A DNA stretch of 64,000 bases, from assembly GCA_018873245.2 (NCBI GenBank), contig JAEMBT020000001.1:1612001-1676000 (forward strand), given 5' to 3'. The notes under the pieces are model-generated. The model was not told the DNA's origin. It saw only the letters and a program-made list of their open reading frames with translations, and searched no databases. This document shows positions 34,752-47,071 of the stretch, in pieces (the stretch's first letter is position 1; each line of letters starts with the position of its first letter). The position numbers and the translations under genes were made by a program. The stretch comes from Archegozetes longisetosus. Its lineage: Eukaryota > Arthropoda > Arachnida > Sarcoptiformes > Trhypochthoniidae.

Positions 34752-36853
34752 TCACGATTTTCGCGGCACCTTCACTGGAGGAGGCATTAAGTTACGGTCA
34801 CTACCACTGAAAGAATCAAATCTGTTGTCGTGATGGTCGCCGTGACTGCGTTTAACGACTCTATTTTTCCAGCCTCTTGTTTCAATGAATTCGAGCAAAA
34901 TTTCTTTAGTAATAGGATATCGAATGGAATTACAAACAGCCATAGCTGTGTTATAGCTATTGGGAAACGATTTGTCTGTTCTCTCTCTCATAAATACCCA
35001 TTGATTGGTTGCCATGTCATAAGTACATTCAATTATTTTATTGTCGTATTGTTTCAGTTCTCTACTGACTTTGATAGTAGCGAACGGAATATTATGTCCG
35101 CCAACAAACAAGTTTCCGATCAATGTTCTTAACATTCCCGGCCTTTCGTCGAGAAATATTTTTAATCTGAAGTCTACAGAATTATGAGTTGGAGGTTTCC
35201 ATTTCAGTACAACGTCACATCTTCCGGACATATAAGGATCGGGAACTGGTTGGAATATGAGTCCATCGATTTCATGGGACAGATTTCTCTTGAAATTGTC
35301 ACCAAATATCTTGAATGTGTCCCTCAATTCCCAGAAGTCTTTTTTACGAATACCGAACGGTTCACGACTTCTATCAATAAGTCCATCTTCTTTAGCTTTC
35401 TCTCGTGGACCTATTATTTCTTTGTCAATACAGAGCAAACGTCTCTTGAAATCAGTCCCACCGACATTAATAGATTCAAATGTAATTATATCATAAATAA
35501 GATAACGCGGAACTTTGACATCATTTACAATATCTAAAATCATTTCTCCATCCACAAGAGTGTTTTCTAAATGATTTAATGGGTCTTTACGTTTAGGAAA
35601 AGTGATTCCTTCAACGATGAACACAGAATTATCACGATCAATAAAGTATGTTTGGTTAGAGCCAACGATCATCATCATATATCGATTTCCATCTGCTTTC
35701 CAGCTAACCATATATTCTTTTTCTGACAAAAATTGAATATTATTATTGTCCATAGAGACTGGTTGAGAACCTGGAAATCCTTTGCTGCGATATTTACACA
35801 ATTCTTGACATTTTTGTTGAATCGAACGGACTAATGACTGATTCGTAACAACTTTGACTCCGCTGACTCCTTCCATGAAAGACGATTTCTTACGTGAATC
35901 GCGACGATTAGAATTTGATGAGTTGTTACTAATCTTGACACCTTCGTCGTCCTCGTCCTCGAATTCATTGCACCAATCAGGCAATGGAGGCGCAGGCGGC
36001 GCGTCATCGATGTCGCCGTAACGGGAAAATAATTCTTTGATATAGTCCTCTTTATAAATACCTGGAGGTCTGGATTTGGAGAAGGCATCGACAGCCGCCT
36101 CAACACTCCAGTCAAGCTTTTCAATAAGAAATGAACAAATCAGAAATCCAGTTCTATTGAAACCATGAGTGCAGTGGACGGCTATCACGTCCAACGGGTT
36201 CTTTGCAATGAATTTGTCACATATTTCAATGAAGAGCTGCGTTTGTTCAGTAGTCGGACATTCTTCATGTCTGTCATTTACCAATTGAAAAGTGAATCAT
36301 ATCAAATTAAATTAAATTAAACTAAATGCAAATCATATCAATAAAAAGGAGTCATCTATCATACCCTCTGCACTGAAACTTTACATAATTTATATTCTTT
36401 TCTTCGACAACACTTTTGTTGTAAAATCTTTTAGTAAACGTCAAGTCTATCCAAAGACCTAATTTGACCTAATTTATGAATAAATCAGTAATATATTAGA
36501 TGTGATAAAAAATAAATCATTAAAAGGGAAGAAAATGAGTAATCAATGAATACCTTGTAGCTTGCGACCAATGATATGAACATTTGTGGTGTAAACAAAT
36601 CAGATGCAGGTATTTGGGATTCATACCTATCATCTAACGGTGTCTTGAATGGTATAAATTTGTCTGAAATTGATTGAATTGTATGCGAAAAATCAAAATT
36701 AATACAAATATTAATAAGAACGGCAACAAAATAACGAAATGTTTTCTAACTTGCAATTATATCTCCTCTTCGCGGACACTTCAGCCAACGCGGAGGTACT
36801 GTAAGATATTGGTCACCATTTCGTTGATCATTACTACGACTATTGTAATTCAT
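34752..36853 (-). CDS. RNGTT: mRNA capping enzyme (RNA 5'-triphosphatase plus guanylyltransferase)
   Basis: Four exons on the minus strand: 36853-36751, 36663-36554, 36468-36365 and 36270-34752. They give 611 residues (human 597). The N-terminal domain opens with VPPRWLKCPRRGDIIA and carries the cysteine-phosphatase loop HCTHGFNRTG (nucleophile Cys about 139, Arg about 145), which removes the 5' gamma-phosphate of nascent RNA. After an acidic/Ser linker, the nucleotidyltransferase domain has the covalent-GMP motif KADG (Lys about 297), followed by VDGEMI, EIDGLIFQP and DVVLKWK, the later motifs of the family. It acts in the nucleus on RNA polymerase II transcripts. The last exon begins at 36270, inside an open frame that extends upstream to an ATG at 36284; that ATG is intronic, because the splice restores CRGHEECPTTE as in relatives. 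Confidence 0.94.
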
Positions 36854-38479
36854 TTTTATAAATAAAATTATATGAATTGTTTATTTCTTAAATAATAGAT
36901 TCAAGTCTTATTTGTGTCAAAACAAAACAAAATCCATTAAAAATTAAAACATATGAGGAAGGCATAAGTACTCACAGCGTTTCTCTCGGATTTCAACCTT
37001 ATTCAACAGTGTTCGGTTTTGCTTTGCGCACTACTCGCTACCCGCGCTGAATCTCTAACCTAACTTAATTAGCTCAGCCTAATAAGGTGATATTATTATT
37101 AATTCAGTCAAATTAGTTAGGTTAGAGGTTTAATCAATTTAGCGCAATGTGAGTAAGGAGATACTAAACATAATCCTGACAAGTTTGAAATTTGGGAGAA
37201 AGGCTCTAGGTACTTATACCTATGGAAAATGTATGAAAACAAGAATAAAAGTTCAAACAATATGTGTTTTGGTCTTATTTAAAATGCAACAGCTGCATAC
37301 AATTACTTTAAAATGATAACTGTAAGAGTACAAGTTTTTCGATACTTCCGAAGTCACTCAATCAAAGCAAAACTAATCTGATTAAATGAGCGCTAAAAAC
37401 AAATTAATTTCTTGATAGAAAAGTTTTAAGATTAGTTTTGAGTTTTGATTTTAGGATTCTTAAAAAGTATAGTATTCAAGTATAGCGTTCACTTTGGTAA
37501 TAACTGGATCGACTCATTGACAACACTTAATGTCACTGAACTGATGAGTGAAACCTAACAAATCTTTTGAACAATTGTCATTAGACTAGATTTTAGCCAA
37601 AAATCGTTTTGAGAAATTAACGAATAAATAGAATTTTGATATGAATATAAAATAATGGTAATAAATTGAAGATCAGACGCATTTAAAGCTGTTACCATTT
37701 TTTATGACTCAAACAGAGCCCAGATTTTGATACAAAAACTTTAGATATCTTAAGATTGATCACTAGCACAACAGTAAACTGAACCGTAATTAAAAATTTA
37801 AAAGTTCAATAATTTGCATAAAATATTGCATAAGTTTCGTTGAGCTAACTATAAGAAAGCTATAAATGAGACTGCAATACAGTCTTAATTATTGAAACAA
37901 TTCAATTATGAGATCAATTGTGTAACACTAATCATAGTTTTGTGATTTGAATTTGACGCCAATCTTATAGACAGATAACAAGTCGTGTAACAGACGACTT
38001 GGTTATTACGAAACGAATTGCATTGAACTCAAATAATGACTATTTGTTTACAAAGCATTGCATTTAATTATTTTTGAGATCAATTGCATTCCAATTGTTT
38101 TGGTGGTAATCAATTTAACTATTGTTGAACTGGATCATAACTTAAACCATTCTCAATGTTGTCAACCGTTCAAATAAAGTCCGTCTAATCAGTGTTTGAC
38201 TCACAATTTGATCATTTTCCAAGTTTTTCATTTATTATAGGATTTGTCATCAATGAATTCATCAAATTTTGCAATCAATTTAACGACTAGTTGAAAATAA
38301 TTTTCTAATCAAACCACTCAATAGTTGAGATTTGAGCTAAAGCTCAATATAAATACAAAACATTAGAATCAATGCCAAACAAAACCTTTTATATTAGTTG
38401 TTTAACAATTGAAGACTTATTTATGTTTCGAAATATTCACGATTAAGACATTAAATTTTGGTTAACTATAATAACAAAG
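36854..38479. other. Divergent intergenic region between capping enzyme and TSC1
   Basis: The two genes are transcribed away from each other from either side of this 1.6-kb gap. The first 250 bp past the capping-enzyme ATG have a small GC-richer patch (CGCACTACTCGCTACCCGCGC near 37020) that may be its promoter. No gene is seen in the gap. Confidence 0.45.
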
Positions 38480-41400
38480 ATGTCTTCGGGATCAGCTCAT
38501 AATTCAATGGACAACTATAGCGATAGTGAAGATATGACTAAATTGTTGACTAACTTGGACATTGTTTCGATTGATAGGTTGGAACTCTTAAAGAGATCGT
38601 TTCACGACTGTCTCAATAATAGTAAATCATTTCTTTGAATCCTATTCTTCTGTCTTGAAATTAATTGATTTTTGTTTGCAATTATAGCAAAAAATACTGA
38701 ATGTCTTAAGGCTTTAGTCACATATTATTTGAAGTTTAACTCTCAAAGAGCTCTCGATATTCTAGTTGGCGTTCGTGAACCTCACGATCGAGTAATTCAA
38801 TTGTTATCAATATTTTCATAAATAAAAGACAGATCGAAATAATTTGTTGCAATTTTTAGAATTTGTTTGATATATTGGTTGAATATATGAAGCAATCAAC
38901 ACATCGGCAGCAATCACTAATATTGATATCTCATATCGTGCACAAGTCTCCCGCATGGCTACCGAAGATTATCAACAATTCAAAAGTTTTGCAAAGCTTT
39001 TTCACTATTCTTAAGGTTGACTATTATCTTAGTTTCTAGTTTTTTGGTTGCATTGAATTAATAGAAATATCGTTAAAACAGACCGATCAGGAAGTTGTGC
39101 CTTTGGTTACATCACTTTTAATACTAGTCGAATTGATATCGACCTTACCCTCTATAATGGCTCCGTGCCTTTCAGATATATTTGAATGCTTTTCTCGACT
39201 CTGCTATTCATTAGCCAAACGTATGTATAAATAATTAGAATCAGTGGCTGAAAGATTAACATTTGAATTGTTGGATTGTTTCAGAGAGCACTCAAAACAC
39301 AACAACGCAAGATTTCAATACATTACACTTACACGCGTGTGTCTATCGTCTTTTCCATCGATTGTATGCCATGTATCCATGCAATTTCTTAGCATACCTA
39401 CGTTCTACTTACGGTTCGACTAGGGATCCTAATAAAGAGAATTTAACTGTTTTCAATGAAATACTGAAACCTATGTTACAAAGAGTTAGATTACATCCGC
39501 TTCTAGTGACTGCTGCTAAAGAGACCGAATTTTCTAATACAAGGTGGGTCAACATGGAGCCGCATGACATCGTAGCTGAGTGTGCAAAACTAGCTCTCGA
39601 TCCCATCGAAGGTGTCCAAGAAGAATGCGATTTCTGTTCAGACATACAATTGTTCTGTTCTGCTAGTTTATCTTCATTTGGCAGTCACGGAAAGTCAAAA
39701 ACTCCTGTTAATGAAGAATCAATAACTCCTTTAAGTTTTGCCAAAGCTAACTCGAATTCAATTATTGGACAAGTGAATCACGAACTTACAAATGGAAAAG
39801 ACATTGTTTCGATCAGTTCTATGATCAAGGATATGGCCAACAATCCAAGAGAACTTGAAAACGACTCTTTGTCAGAACAACCAATCGCTTCAAATGATGC
39901 TAAGAAAGGCCCTTCTCTACATGTAAAAATCAAGTCTGAGCCTTCTTTCGATGTCGCACAAGAAGCAATACCAGTGCTTGAAAAGCAAACTAGGGATACT
40001 TCCGATAGAAACTCAGCCAACTCTACGCCAGAAGTATTAAATCAAAGATCAGTCGTTGCCAATGAATCTCAACAGAAGATTGTACTTCTACCTAACGACC
40101 AGACAGAGTGTTTAAACCAAACAGTAGCAGATGAAGAAGAAGAAGATAACGAAGTCTCGGAAATAAATGCAAACGCCAGTCATCTGACTGCGAGCGCAAG
40201 TTATGAGTCAAGTCGTATTGAGGGACCGATGACTCCATTCATTTCAACGACGTGTTATTTAACAGACGACAAACATGAGTACGTTTGCACTGGCAATGAG
40301 TTGAGAACCGAAGAAACGAATGATTTAGTTGGAAATATCAAGAGCTCGTTCAGACACGCCAACTCAAGACTCAGATATCAAAGTCATTGCATGCCTTCGT
40401 CTGATTTGATGGCGGATTCTTTTTCAAAATGTTTGACACTGAAGAAGTGTAAGTCGTGTCCAATTTTATATTTCAGCTGTCATTGTGAAGAACAAAACAA
40501 GGTGAAAGTGTCGAAAACAACTCCAAAAGTGATACAGAACTCAAATTCAAATTTAATCGATAATAAAAGTAAGGGACACGACTTATTTAAATATGACAAT
40601 ACAATTGTCGATAAATCGGACTTTTCGAGAATCTCATCGATGACTTCATCGATGAACTGTAACTGCAACTGTTTGGGATATGTAAACAGTGATGGAACTG
40701 CTATCCAAAAAGTTTGCAACTGTACGTGTACGGGAAATGTCAGTTTATGTCAATATCTCTACCAATACTATAACAATCAATCTCGTAGTAATATTCATCG
40801 TTCAATTTCGAAGAATTCATCTGCAACTGACAGGCAACAGAATTCCTTGTCTCCACTCGAAATTCTTAACAGACATCTAACACTTGGAAGTGATATATGT
40901 TTAAGAGAAATGAATAATCCGTTAACGAGTAAGAAAGACACGGATTGGAACCACTTTGGGGGCCAACCACCGAATGATGAAATGATTGTTTTGAAGAATC
41001 AAATTGCTTTGATGCACTCACAGCTTTTGTTTGAAAGACAGCAGCGAGAAAATCACGCCATAAGAAATAGAAGACTTTTGAAAAAAGCTAAAGAATGTAT
41101 TGCTCTTCAAGAAAAGTTTAGAGCTCAAAGAGACCAATTATTATCTCAAGAGAAAGAAATCGAAATTCTTAAGAAAGAGATCAGTAATTGTAGAGAAAAT
41201 CTCCAAAGAGTCGAAACCGAAACCAGTGCTGAACGAAAGCGTTTTAAAGAAGAAATTCTCTCTTACGCCAAAAGATGTAACGATTTAGAAGAGAATAAAA
41301 AGGAATTGACAGAAAATATTGCTTTATATAAAGACCAAACAAAAGTTTTGCACATAAGTTATCAGAAATTAGAGGCAAAAAATTTAGAGTTGGAGGAAGA

Positions 41401-42216
41401 CTTGAAAAGATTTGACAAACAAAATGGCATTATTGAAAATATTAAGAAAGATAATAGAAATTTAAAGACTCAAGTCTTGATGTTGAGCGAACTCTATCAG
41501 GGATTGAAAGATAGATACTCTATGATCAACAAGAATGCGTCTTCCGATGAAATCTTCAATATTGAGAATGAAGCACTGCATAAAGAGCTGAAAGGTTTTG
41601 ATTTGATTGTCTCTTAACTTGAAATTAATTTTAATGTAATTTTTTAGAATTGAAGGCAAAACTCGAAGCAACGACTGTTCAGATGGAAGCTTTCAAGGGA
41701 AAAAGTAACGAAATCGAAGCTCTTTTGATTAAGAAAGATCATATTATATCTGATCAAAAACAAACCATAGAAAGCAATAAGGCGTCGCATAAACTTCAAT
41801 TACAGGTAATAATCAAATAATCAATTTGATTAGCAATCATTTGAACTGAAATTCAATAGTCTTATATATGTCATGATAATCGTTACAATGTTGAGTTTAG
41901 ATTGAAAAACAAAGAGTTCAAGCATTGAGAAAAGTTATTCAACAGCTGGAACAACATATTCTAAGTCTTTACGGACAGCTGGGAATGAGGGAGCACGAGC
42001 AGAGACTCAGACGTAATTCTGAAAAAGTTGTGACAATTTCAATAGTAATCACATTTAGTTTGATCTTTAGGATTAAATATATCTGACGAACAATCTTCAA
42101 GTCAAACGTTAGAAGGTTCAAGTGTTGCAAATAATTCAAATTCAGCGGAAGAACCAAATGATGTCAATTCTCATGCAACCTATAATTACAGTAATGGAAA
42201 TCATAGTGGAAACTGA
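38480..42216 (+). CDS. TSC1: Hamartin (tuberous sclerosis 1)
   Basis: Eight exons: 38480-38621, 38688-38791, 38860-39015, 39082-39220, 39285-41594, 41648-41805, 41901-42012 and 42071-42216. They total 3267 nt, 1088 residues (human 1164). Hamartin stabilises tuberin in the complex that turns off Rheb and so TORC1. The N-terminal HEAT-like region matches clearly: REPHDR in exon 2, then LHLHACVYRLFHRLYAMYPC with NFLAYLRSTYG, and MEPHDIVAECAKLALDP. A low-complexity middle follows, then a long C-terminal coiled coil (from about ENHAIRNRRLLKKAKECI to IQQLEQHILSLYGQLG) that in relatives binds tuberin. Odd feature: the middle holds two Cys-rich patches (near 40440-40500 and 40650-40760) not typical of vertebrate hamartin. 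No break is seen. Confidence 0.93.
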
Positions 42217-43258
42217 CTTAAACTGATTTCTGTTTGCTCATTGTGACGTTGCGATTGGTATCAAAACTAAATGAAATTGATTTTAGAAATAGTTTTGATC
42301 TTGAAATATATGCTGAATTAAGTGATAATTGAGATATATAATAGATTTTATCTTTACTTCCTTTTTATTAGTAATAATTTAATAATTATTTTTAAAGAAT
42401 AGCTAAAACTATTGTTTTATCTTAAATTAATTCCTCTATCAAGATATTGTTTTTAATTTATTTTGGCTGTAAGAGAATGATTATTTGTGGAATTCCGGTT
42501 CTATTGTTTGTTCAATAAAAGTTTTAATATTTTATTCATAAATCATTGATAAATAATGTCAGATCTGAGTGCATAGGCATTCAATTTATAAGTGAATTTA
42601 AGTTCAAAGTTTAAGTATTAAATAAATAAACTTTTGGGGGAACAATAAAAGTTATCAACTGGTATTGAACCATTTGGTAGTAGGTTCAATAAGATTACTA
42701 TCACGCCATTGACAAGTTAAACTATGAATGGAAGACTCAAATATAATGAATCCAGAAGGTCCTAATCTCTGATATTCTTTAGACCTTAAACCGAAAACTA
42801 GGTTAAGTTCTTTTGATTTTTTATCAATCCATTATATGATTTTCTTTTCATAGAGATATTTTTAGAAGCCAATTGTTCAAAATTACAATTCTATCAAATA
42901 CTTCAAATCAAATCATTGTTTTATATTTTCTGATAAACCAACAGAAGAGAAATAAACTAACAATTCGTTAAGATTTCGGTGCCATTTCACTTGTTTATCA
43001 GTAATTGAATTTTAAACTTTTAGTTTAAGATGATGGTCGGAGAGACTTAGGAATTAAAAAGAAGAATAAGTTTTTAAAATGTCAAAATAAGGGTTTTATG
43101 TTATCTCGAGTGTTATTTGTTTGAAATTATTTTGCCAAAAGTTTTAATCTTATCCCTCTTTGGGTACATTTAATCTGAGAGGTTATTCTACTTTCCATTA
43201 TCTACATTATAAGTATTGCTTCAGTTGATCGGATTATCTTATCTGCAAATTAAATTGA

Positions 43259-44820
43259 ATGTTGAAGTACCGATTTCTTCATTTATTGATTTGTTTACGA
43301 CTTGAAAGTTTGTTGCAACTTATGGTCTCAGCAATGATTTATTCAAAAAACATGCTACTAATTTGTCTAGTTCTCTTCATTAAAGCAACTTTTAGCGAAT
43401 CATTTCCAGGAAGTGCTGATGAAGTTAAACACTTGCCTGGACTTAATTTCAAAATCAATTACAAACACTATTCTGGATATCTGAACTCAACTGATGGGAG
43501 ATTTCTTCATTACTGGTTTTTTGAAAGTCAAAGAAATCCAGCAGAAGATCCAGTAGTTCTTTGGCTGAATGGAGGTCCAGGTTGTAGTTCTTTATTAGGG
43601 TTACTGACTGAACAGGGACCCATTCATGTCAATCAAGACGGAGCCACACTTTATCCAAACGTAAATTCATGGAATTTAGTGTCAAACATAATCTTCTTGG
43701 AGGCTCCGGCAGGCGTCGGATTTTCTTATAAGAATGACCAAAGATATAACACTAATGACGATGAAGTGGCAGAAGCTAATTATGTGGCTCTTCAAAGCTT
43801 CTTCGAGAAATTTCCTCAGTTTCAAAAGAATGACTTTTATGTGACAGGGGAGAGCTATGGAGGCATTTATGTGCCAACACTTTCAGTTAACATATTGAGA
43901 GGAAAAGCTGACATCAACTTCAAAGGATTTGCTGTTGGAAATGGATTTTTGGACAAAAACTTATTGGGAAATTCTATAATATATTTTGGTTATTATCACG
44001 GCTTATATGGCAAAACTCTTTGGGACAAATTAGTTAACTACTGCTGCGATTGCAAAACAGCAATTGAAAAATGCAATTTTGTCTCTAACTCTAATGCCAG
44101 TTGTAAGGCTGCAGTCGCAAATGCAGTCAATATTATTCATGAACCAGGACTTAACGTTTACAACTTGTACGCAGACTGTGAGGGAGTATCAAGTGACAAT
44201 AAACTTAACCAAACTTCAAGTTATGGACGCGAGTACTTCGATCGCAAACTAATGATCAAAGCTTTGAATCTGAGCGACGCGCACAGAAACTACTTGATCA
44301 ATTCGCTTAGAGATACACCTCCCTGTGTTGATACGAGTTATGTTGAAAAATGGATTAATCAAAAGGAAGTTAGAAAGAATTTGCATATTCCCGAAAATGT
44401 TGCCGATTGGCAGGCGTGCAGTCTTGATGTAGAGATGGGTTACAAAACTTTGTACGATACGATGAAACCACAAGTGTTGGAACTGATAACGTCACCAAAA
44501 AATTTGAAGGGACTCATATATAATGGAGATGTCGATATGGCTTGTAACTTCCTCGGAGATGAATGGTATCTATATTTGATTTTTTTATCAAAATTTGATT
44601 TTTCTTCAAATAATTAATTTGATTATTCAGGTTTGTCGATAATTTAGGACTACAATTAGTTAATGACTATAAAGTCTGGTATTATAACAAACAAGTAGCT
44701 GGATTTTTCAAAGTTTACCAGAGACTAGGATTCGCTACAATTAGAGGATCGGGACATATGGTGCCCACCGATAAAGCTGGACCCGCTTTCGAGATGTTTC
44801 AGACTTTTCTAAATTATTAG
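43259..44820 (+). CDS. CTSA: Cathepsin A-like lysosomal serine carboxypeptidase
   Basis: Two exons, 43259-44565 and 44631-44820, encode 498 residues. This is an S10 serine carboxypeptidase that trims C-terminal residues in lysosomes; the family's protective role for beta-galactosidase and sialidase is known from vertebrates. The catalytic triad is visible: Ser in GESYGG (about 199), Asp in NGDVDMAC (about 426) and His in GSGHMVP (about 478). The oxyanion motif WLNGGPGCSS is at about 102-111. A signal peptide, NMLLICLVLFIKATFS, precedes SFPGSADEVKHLPG, the usual start of the mature protein. The first ATG gives a long leader, and the internal ATG at residue 26 (MIYSKN) is an equally good or better start. 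The first intron splits the Trp codon after GDE. Several N-glycosylation sites are present. Confidence 0.93.
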
Positions 44821-46408
44821 TTTAACTGAAGTTTGGATAGTTTAACTGTACCTAAATTTGTAAGAGACATTTCCATAAATTAAAAAGGACGTTTAGAATA
44901 TAATTATTACTTCATTATTTCAATTGTAACTTCAAGTTCGGTTAGATCTTAAGTACTTTCAAAGTCCCCTTTTGGATATGCCTTCAAAGTTAGTTAAGAA
45001 TAAGTTTCTCTAAGATTTTGTTTGAACCAACCATCGAGTTGAAACCATCGAGTGGTACAAGTTTGAAAAAAATGCTTTGGTCATTTTTCAAGATAATCTT
45101 TATGGTTAACACTTTTGATAGTGTAATCGAGTCAATGTATCGATGAGATCGATTACGCACTATATCAGAATAACCTCTCATTTTCTTTAGTAACTTGTAA
45201 GATTTATTTGCACTCATGAGCGCCAATGCAGTTATCGAGTTTGAATTTAAATTATTAATTGCAACCAAAAAAGATAACAACGAAGTTCTGCCGCTTATTA
45301 GACGGTCTCTTAGAAATAAGCTCGATTTATGAATCAACTTTGCCTACATTGTTAATTTACAGTGAATGCTAGTCTTCTATGAATTGTACACTTAGAGGCT
45401 TATGGTCATTGACAGCAACCGAAAGTGATGAGCTGTAGTGGCATGTTTCCATCAGATCATAACATCTTCAGATATTAACAAATTTGTAGAATGTTCAATA
45501 TAGTAAACAAGAAAAATCTAAAATCAAATTTAGCAACAGATTTGCGCATTACAGACAGGTTGGCATAAAAACTGCCTTTTCTTGTTGCTATCGCGGATTA
45601 TTAAGTTTGCAACTGTATAGCACAGTATAGTCAACAGAAAACGCTATGCACTGATCCCGGATTAATCCCTGATGTGTTTGGATAAGATAAGAGGGATGAG
45701 GCATTAATTGAAATAACGATAAGTTGGTCAGATTGGTGTCAGTTTCGTAGAATGGGATTTTATACAGTCAGTTTAGCAGAAATAGGTTAAAGTCAATTTT
45801 TCAACTGATTTTCTCATCCCTAAATCTTAGGGTTTGTCAGTTCATTCATACTTATCAAAGTAAAATCAAAAATCTAATATTAATCATCAGATTTAGATAA
45901 AAGCTTAAGCACCAATAGTCAATAGAAAATAACAAGACTGAAAACATTTGGTCAAATATTAGATTTTCCCTATTCATTTCCACTAATATTTAAACTCAAA
46001 CTCGAAATTTGAAAACATATAACATTTAACTTATTAGTAGAGTTATAAAAAATATTTAATCGTACTTTCGAATAGTTGAATAAGATTTTTATCTTATATA
46101 TCTACTAGTTTGGCTTAACAACTCCTATTTACAGTATATTGTTTCAAATACTTTTAGAATCTATTACATCAATAACAAAATATTTTTTACACAGAACATG
46201 AAGTGTATACTCGAAAATTATTTCTAGAACTGAAGCTTTTCATAATAATTTTGAAAAATAGGGGTTTTCTAAAACCTAAACTGAGAATAGGATAACAGAG
46301 ATATTACACTTTTGGGCTAAACTGACTGGTTAAAATGCCATTCTGCAAAACAGACACCTACGGTTAGTCACTGCTAAACATGATCAGTGTTTTAGTGTTA
46401 GTCATAAG
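44821..46408. other. Intergenic DNA 3' of the carboxypeptidase
   Basis: AT-rich and without a supported gene. The minus-strand open stretch at 44990-45337 has no recognisable domain. The only structured part is a dispersed repeat at 45626-45700, listed separately. Confidence 0.45.
45626..45700 (-). repeat. Dispersed repeat, copy 1
   Basis: The reverse complement of this stretch contains CATCAGGGATTAATCCGGGA followed by a GCATA word and preceded by TCCCTCTTATC. The stretch at 57897-57970 has the same arrangement in the plus orientation with only scattered differences. The two copies are 12 kb apart and inverted to each other. The family is unknown; they may be ends or fragments of a short non-autonomous element. 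Confidence 0.6.
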
Positions 46409-47063
46409 CAGGGCAAGTATTTTTCGGGAGTTTAAGGTGGTCAAATCGGTCGGGAATCGGGAGCTTAAAAGAGCCGAAATCGGGACTTTAAAAGCAAAAA
46501 TCGGGAGTTTAAAAAAACTTCATTTTCAATCATAATACAACGAAAAATAGTTGTTTTCTCTCTTCAAATGTATTAAACTGTATTAACAGTCCTTCAAAAA
46601 CTTATTGTACTGTATAATTAGATTGATCTCCAAGTTTTCAGGTGAAAAACACTGCCGATCTTTTGTCAAAAGATTTTTATACACAGTGAAAGAGCGCTCG
46701 GCATACACAGATACCAAAGGCGCATATTCTCTGTTCAAACGATGCTCATAACTATTACTTTGACAAAATATTTTTATAAAGCTTTATTAAGATAATGAAT
46801 TTTCGATTACGGTTGTGATCAATTTTTTTTAATATTTTCGTTATATTTTTAAGTCAAAATGAGATAAAACTTTTAAAAATCTCATATTTTAAACAAAACG
46901 TTCTAAATCGGGAGAAACTCACAAGAAGCTTAAAATCGGGAAAATCGGGACATTCAAATTATTTTTATAGAAGCCTGAAGTGACCACAAGTACATTAATA
47001 TAAAATTCCCGAGGAATAACTTTAGGGAAAATTATCGGGATTTCCCGAAAAATACTTGCCCTG
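46409..47063 (-). mobile_element. hAT deletion derivative (655 bp) with perfect target duplication
   Basis: The left end CAGGGCAAGTATTTTTCGGG and the right end CCCGAAAAATACTTGCCCTG are exact inverted repeats. The flanks carry an exact 8-bp duplication, GTCATAAG (46401-46408 and 47064-47071). The inner ends contain several copies of ATCGGGA and GAATCGGGAGCTTAAAA-like words, i.e. subterminal repeats where transposase usually binds. The centre keeps the last part of a transposase gene on the minus strand. Perfect ends and duplication point to a fairly recent insertion. Confidence 0.88.
46583..46745 (-). pseudogene. hAT transposase C-terminal (dimerisation) fragment
   Basis: The reverse strand is open and ends in TAA at 46585-46583. 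It encodes APLVSVYAERSFTVYKNLLT followed by KDRQCFSPENLEINLII, the hATC dimerisation motif with its conserved Glu. Only this final part of the transposase remains; the catalytic core is gone. So the element depends on a full relative elsewhere in the genome. Confidence 0.75.
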
Positions 47064-47071
47064 GTCATAAG

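Noticed and set aside
36271-36284. ATG at 36284 as start of the capping enzyme
   Set aside because: It lies in the intron; splicing at 36270 restores the conserved GHEECPTTE segment and the upstream exons hold the true N-terminus.
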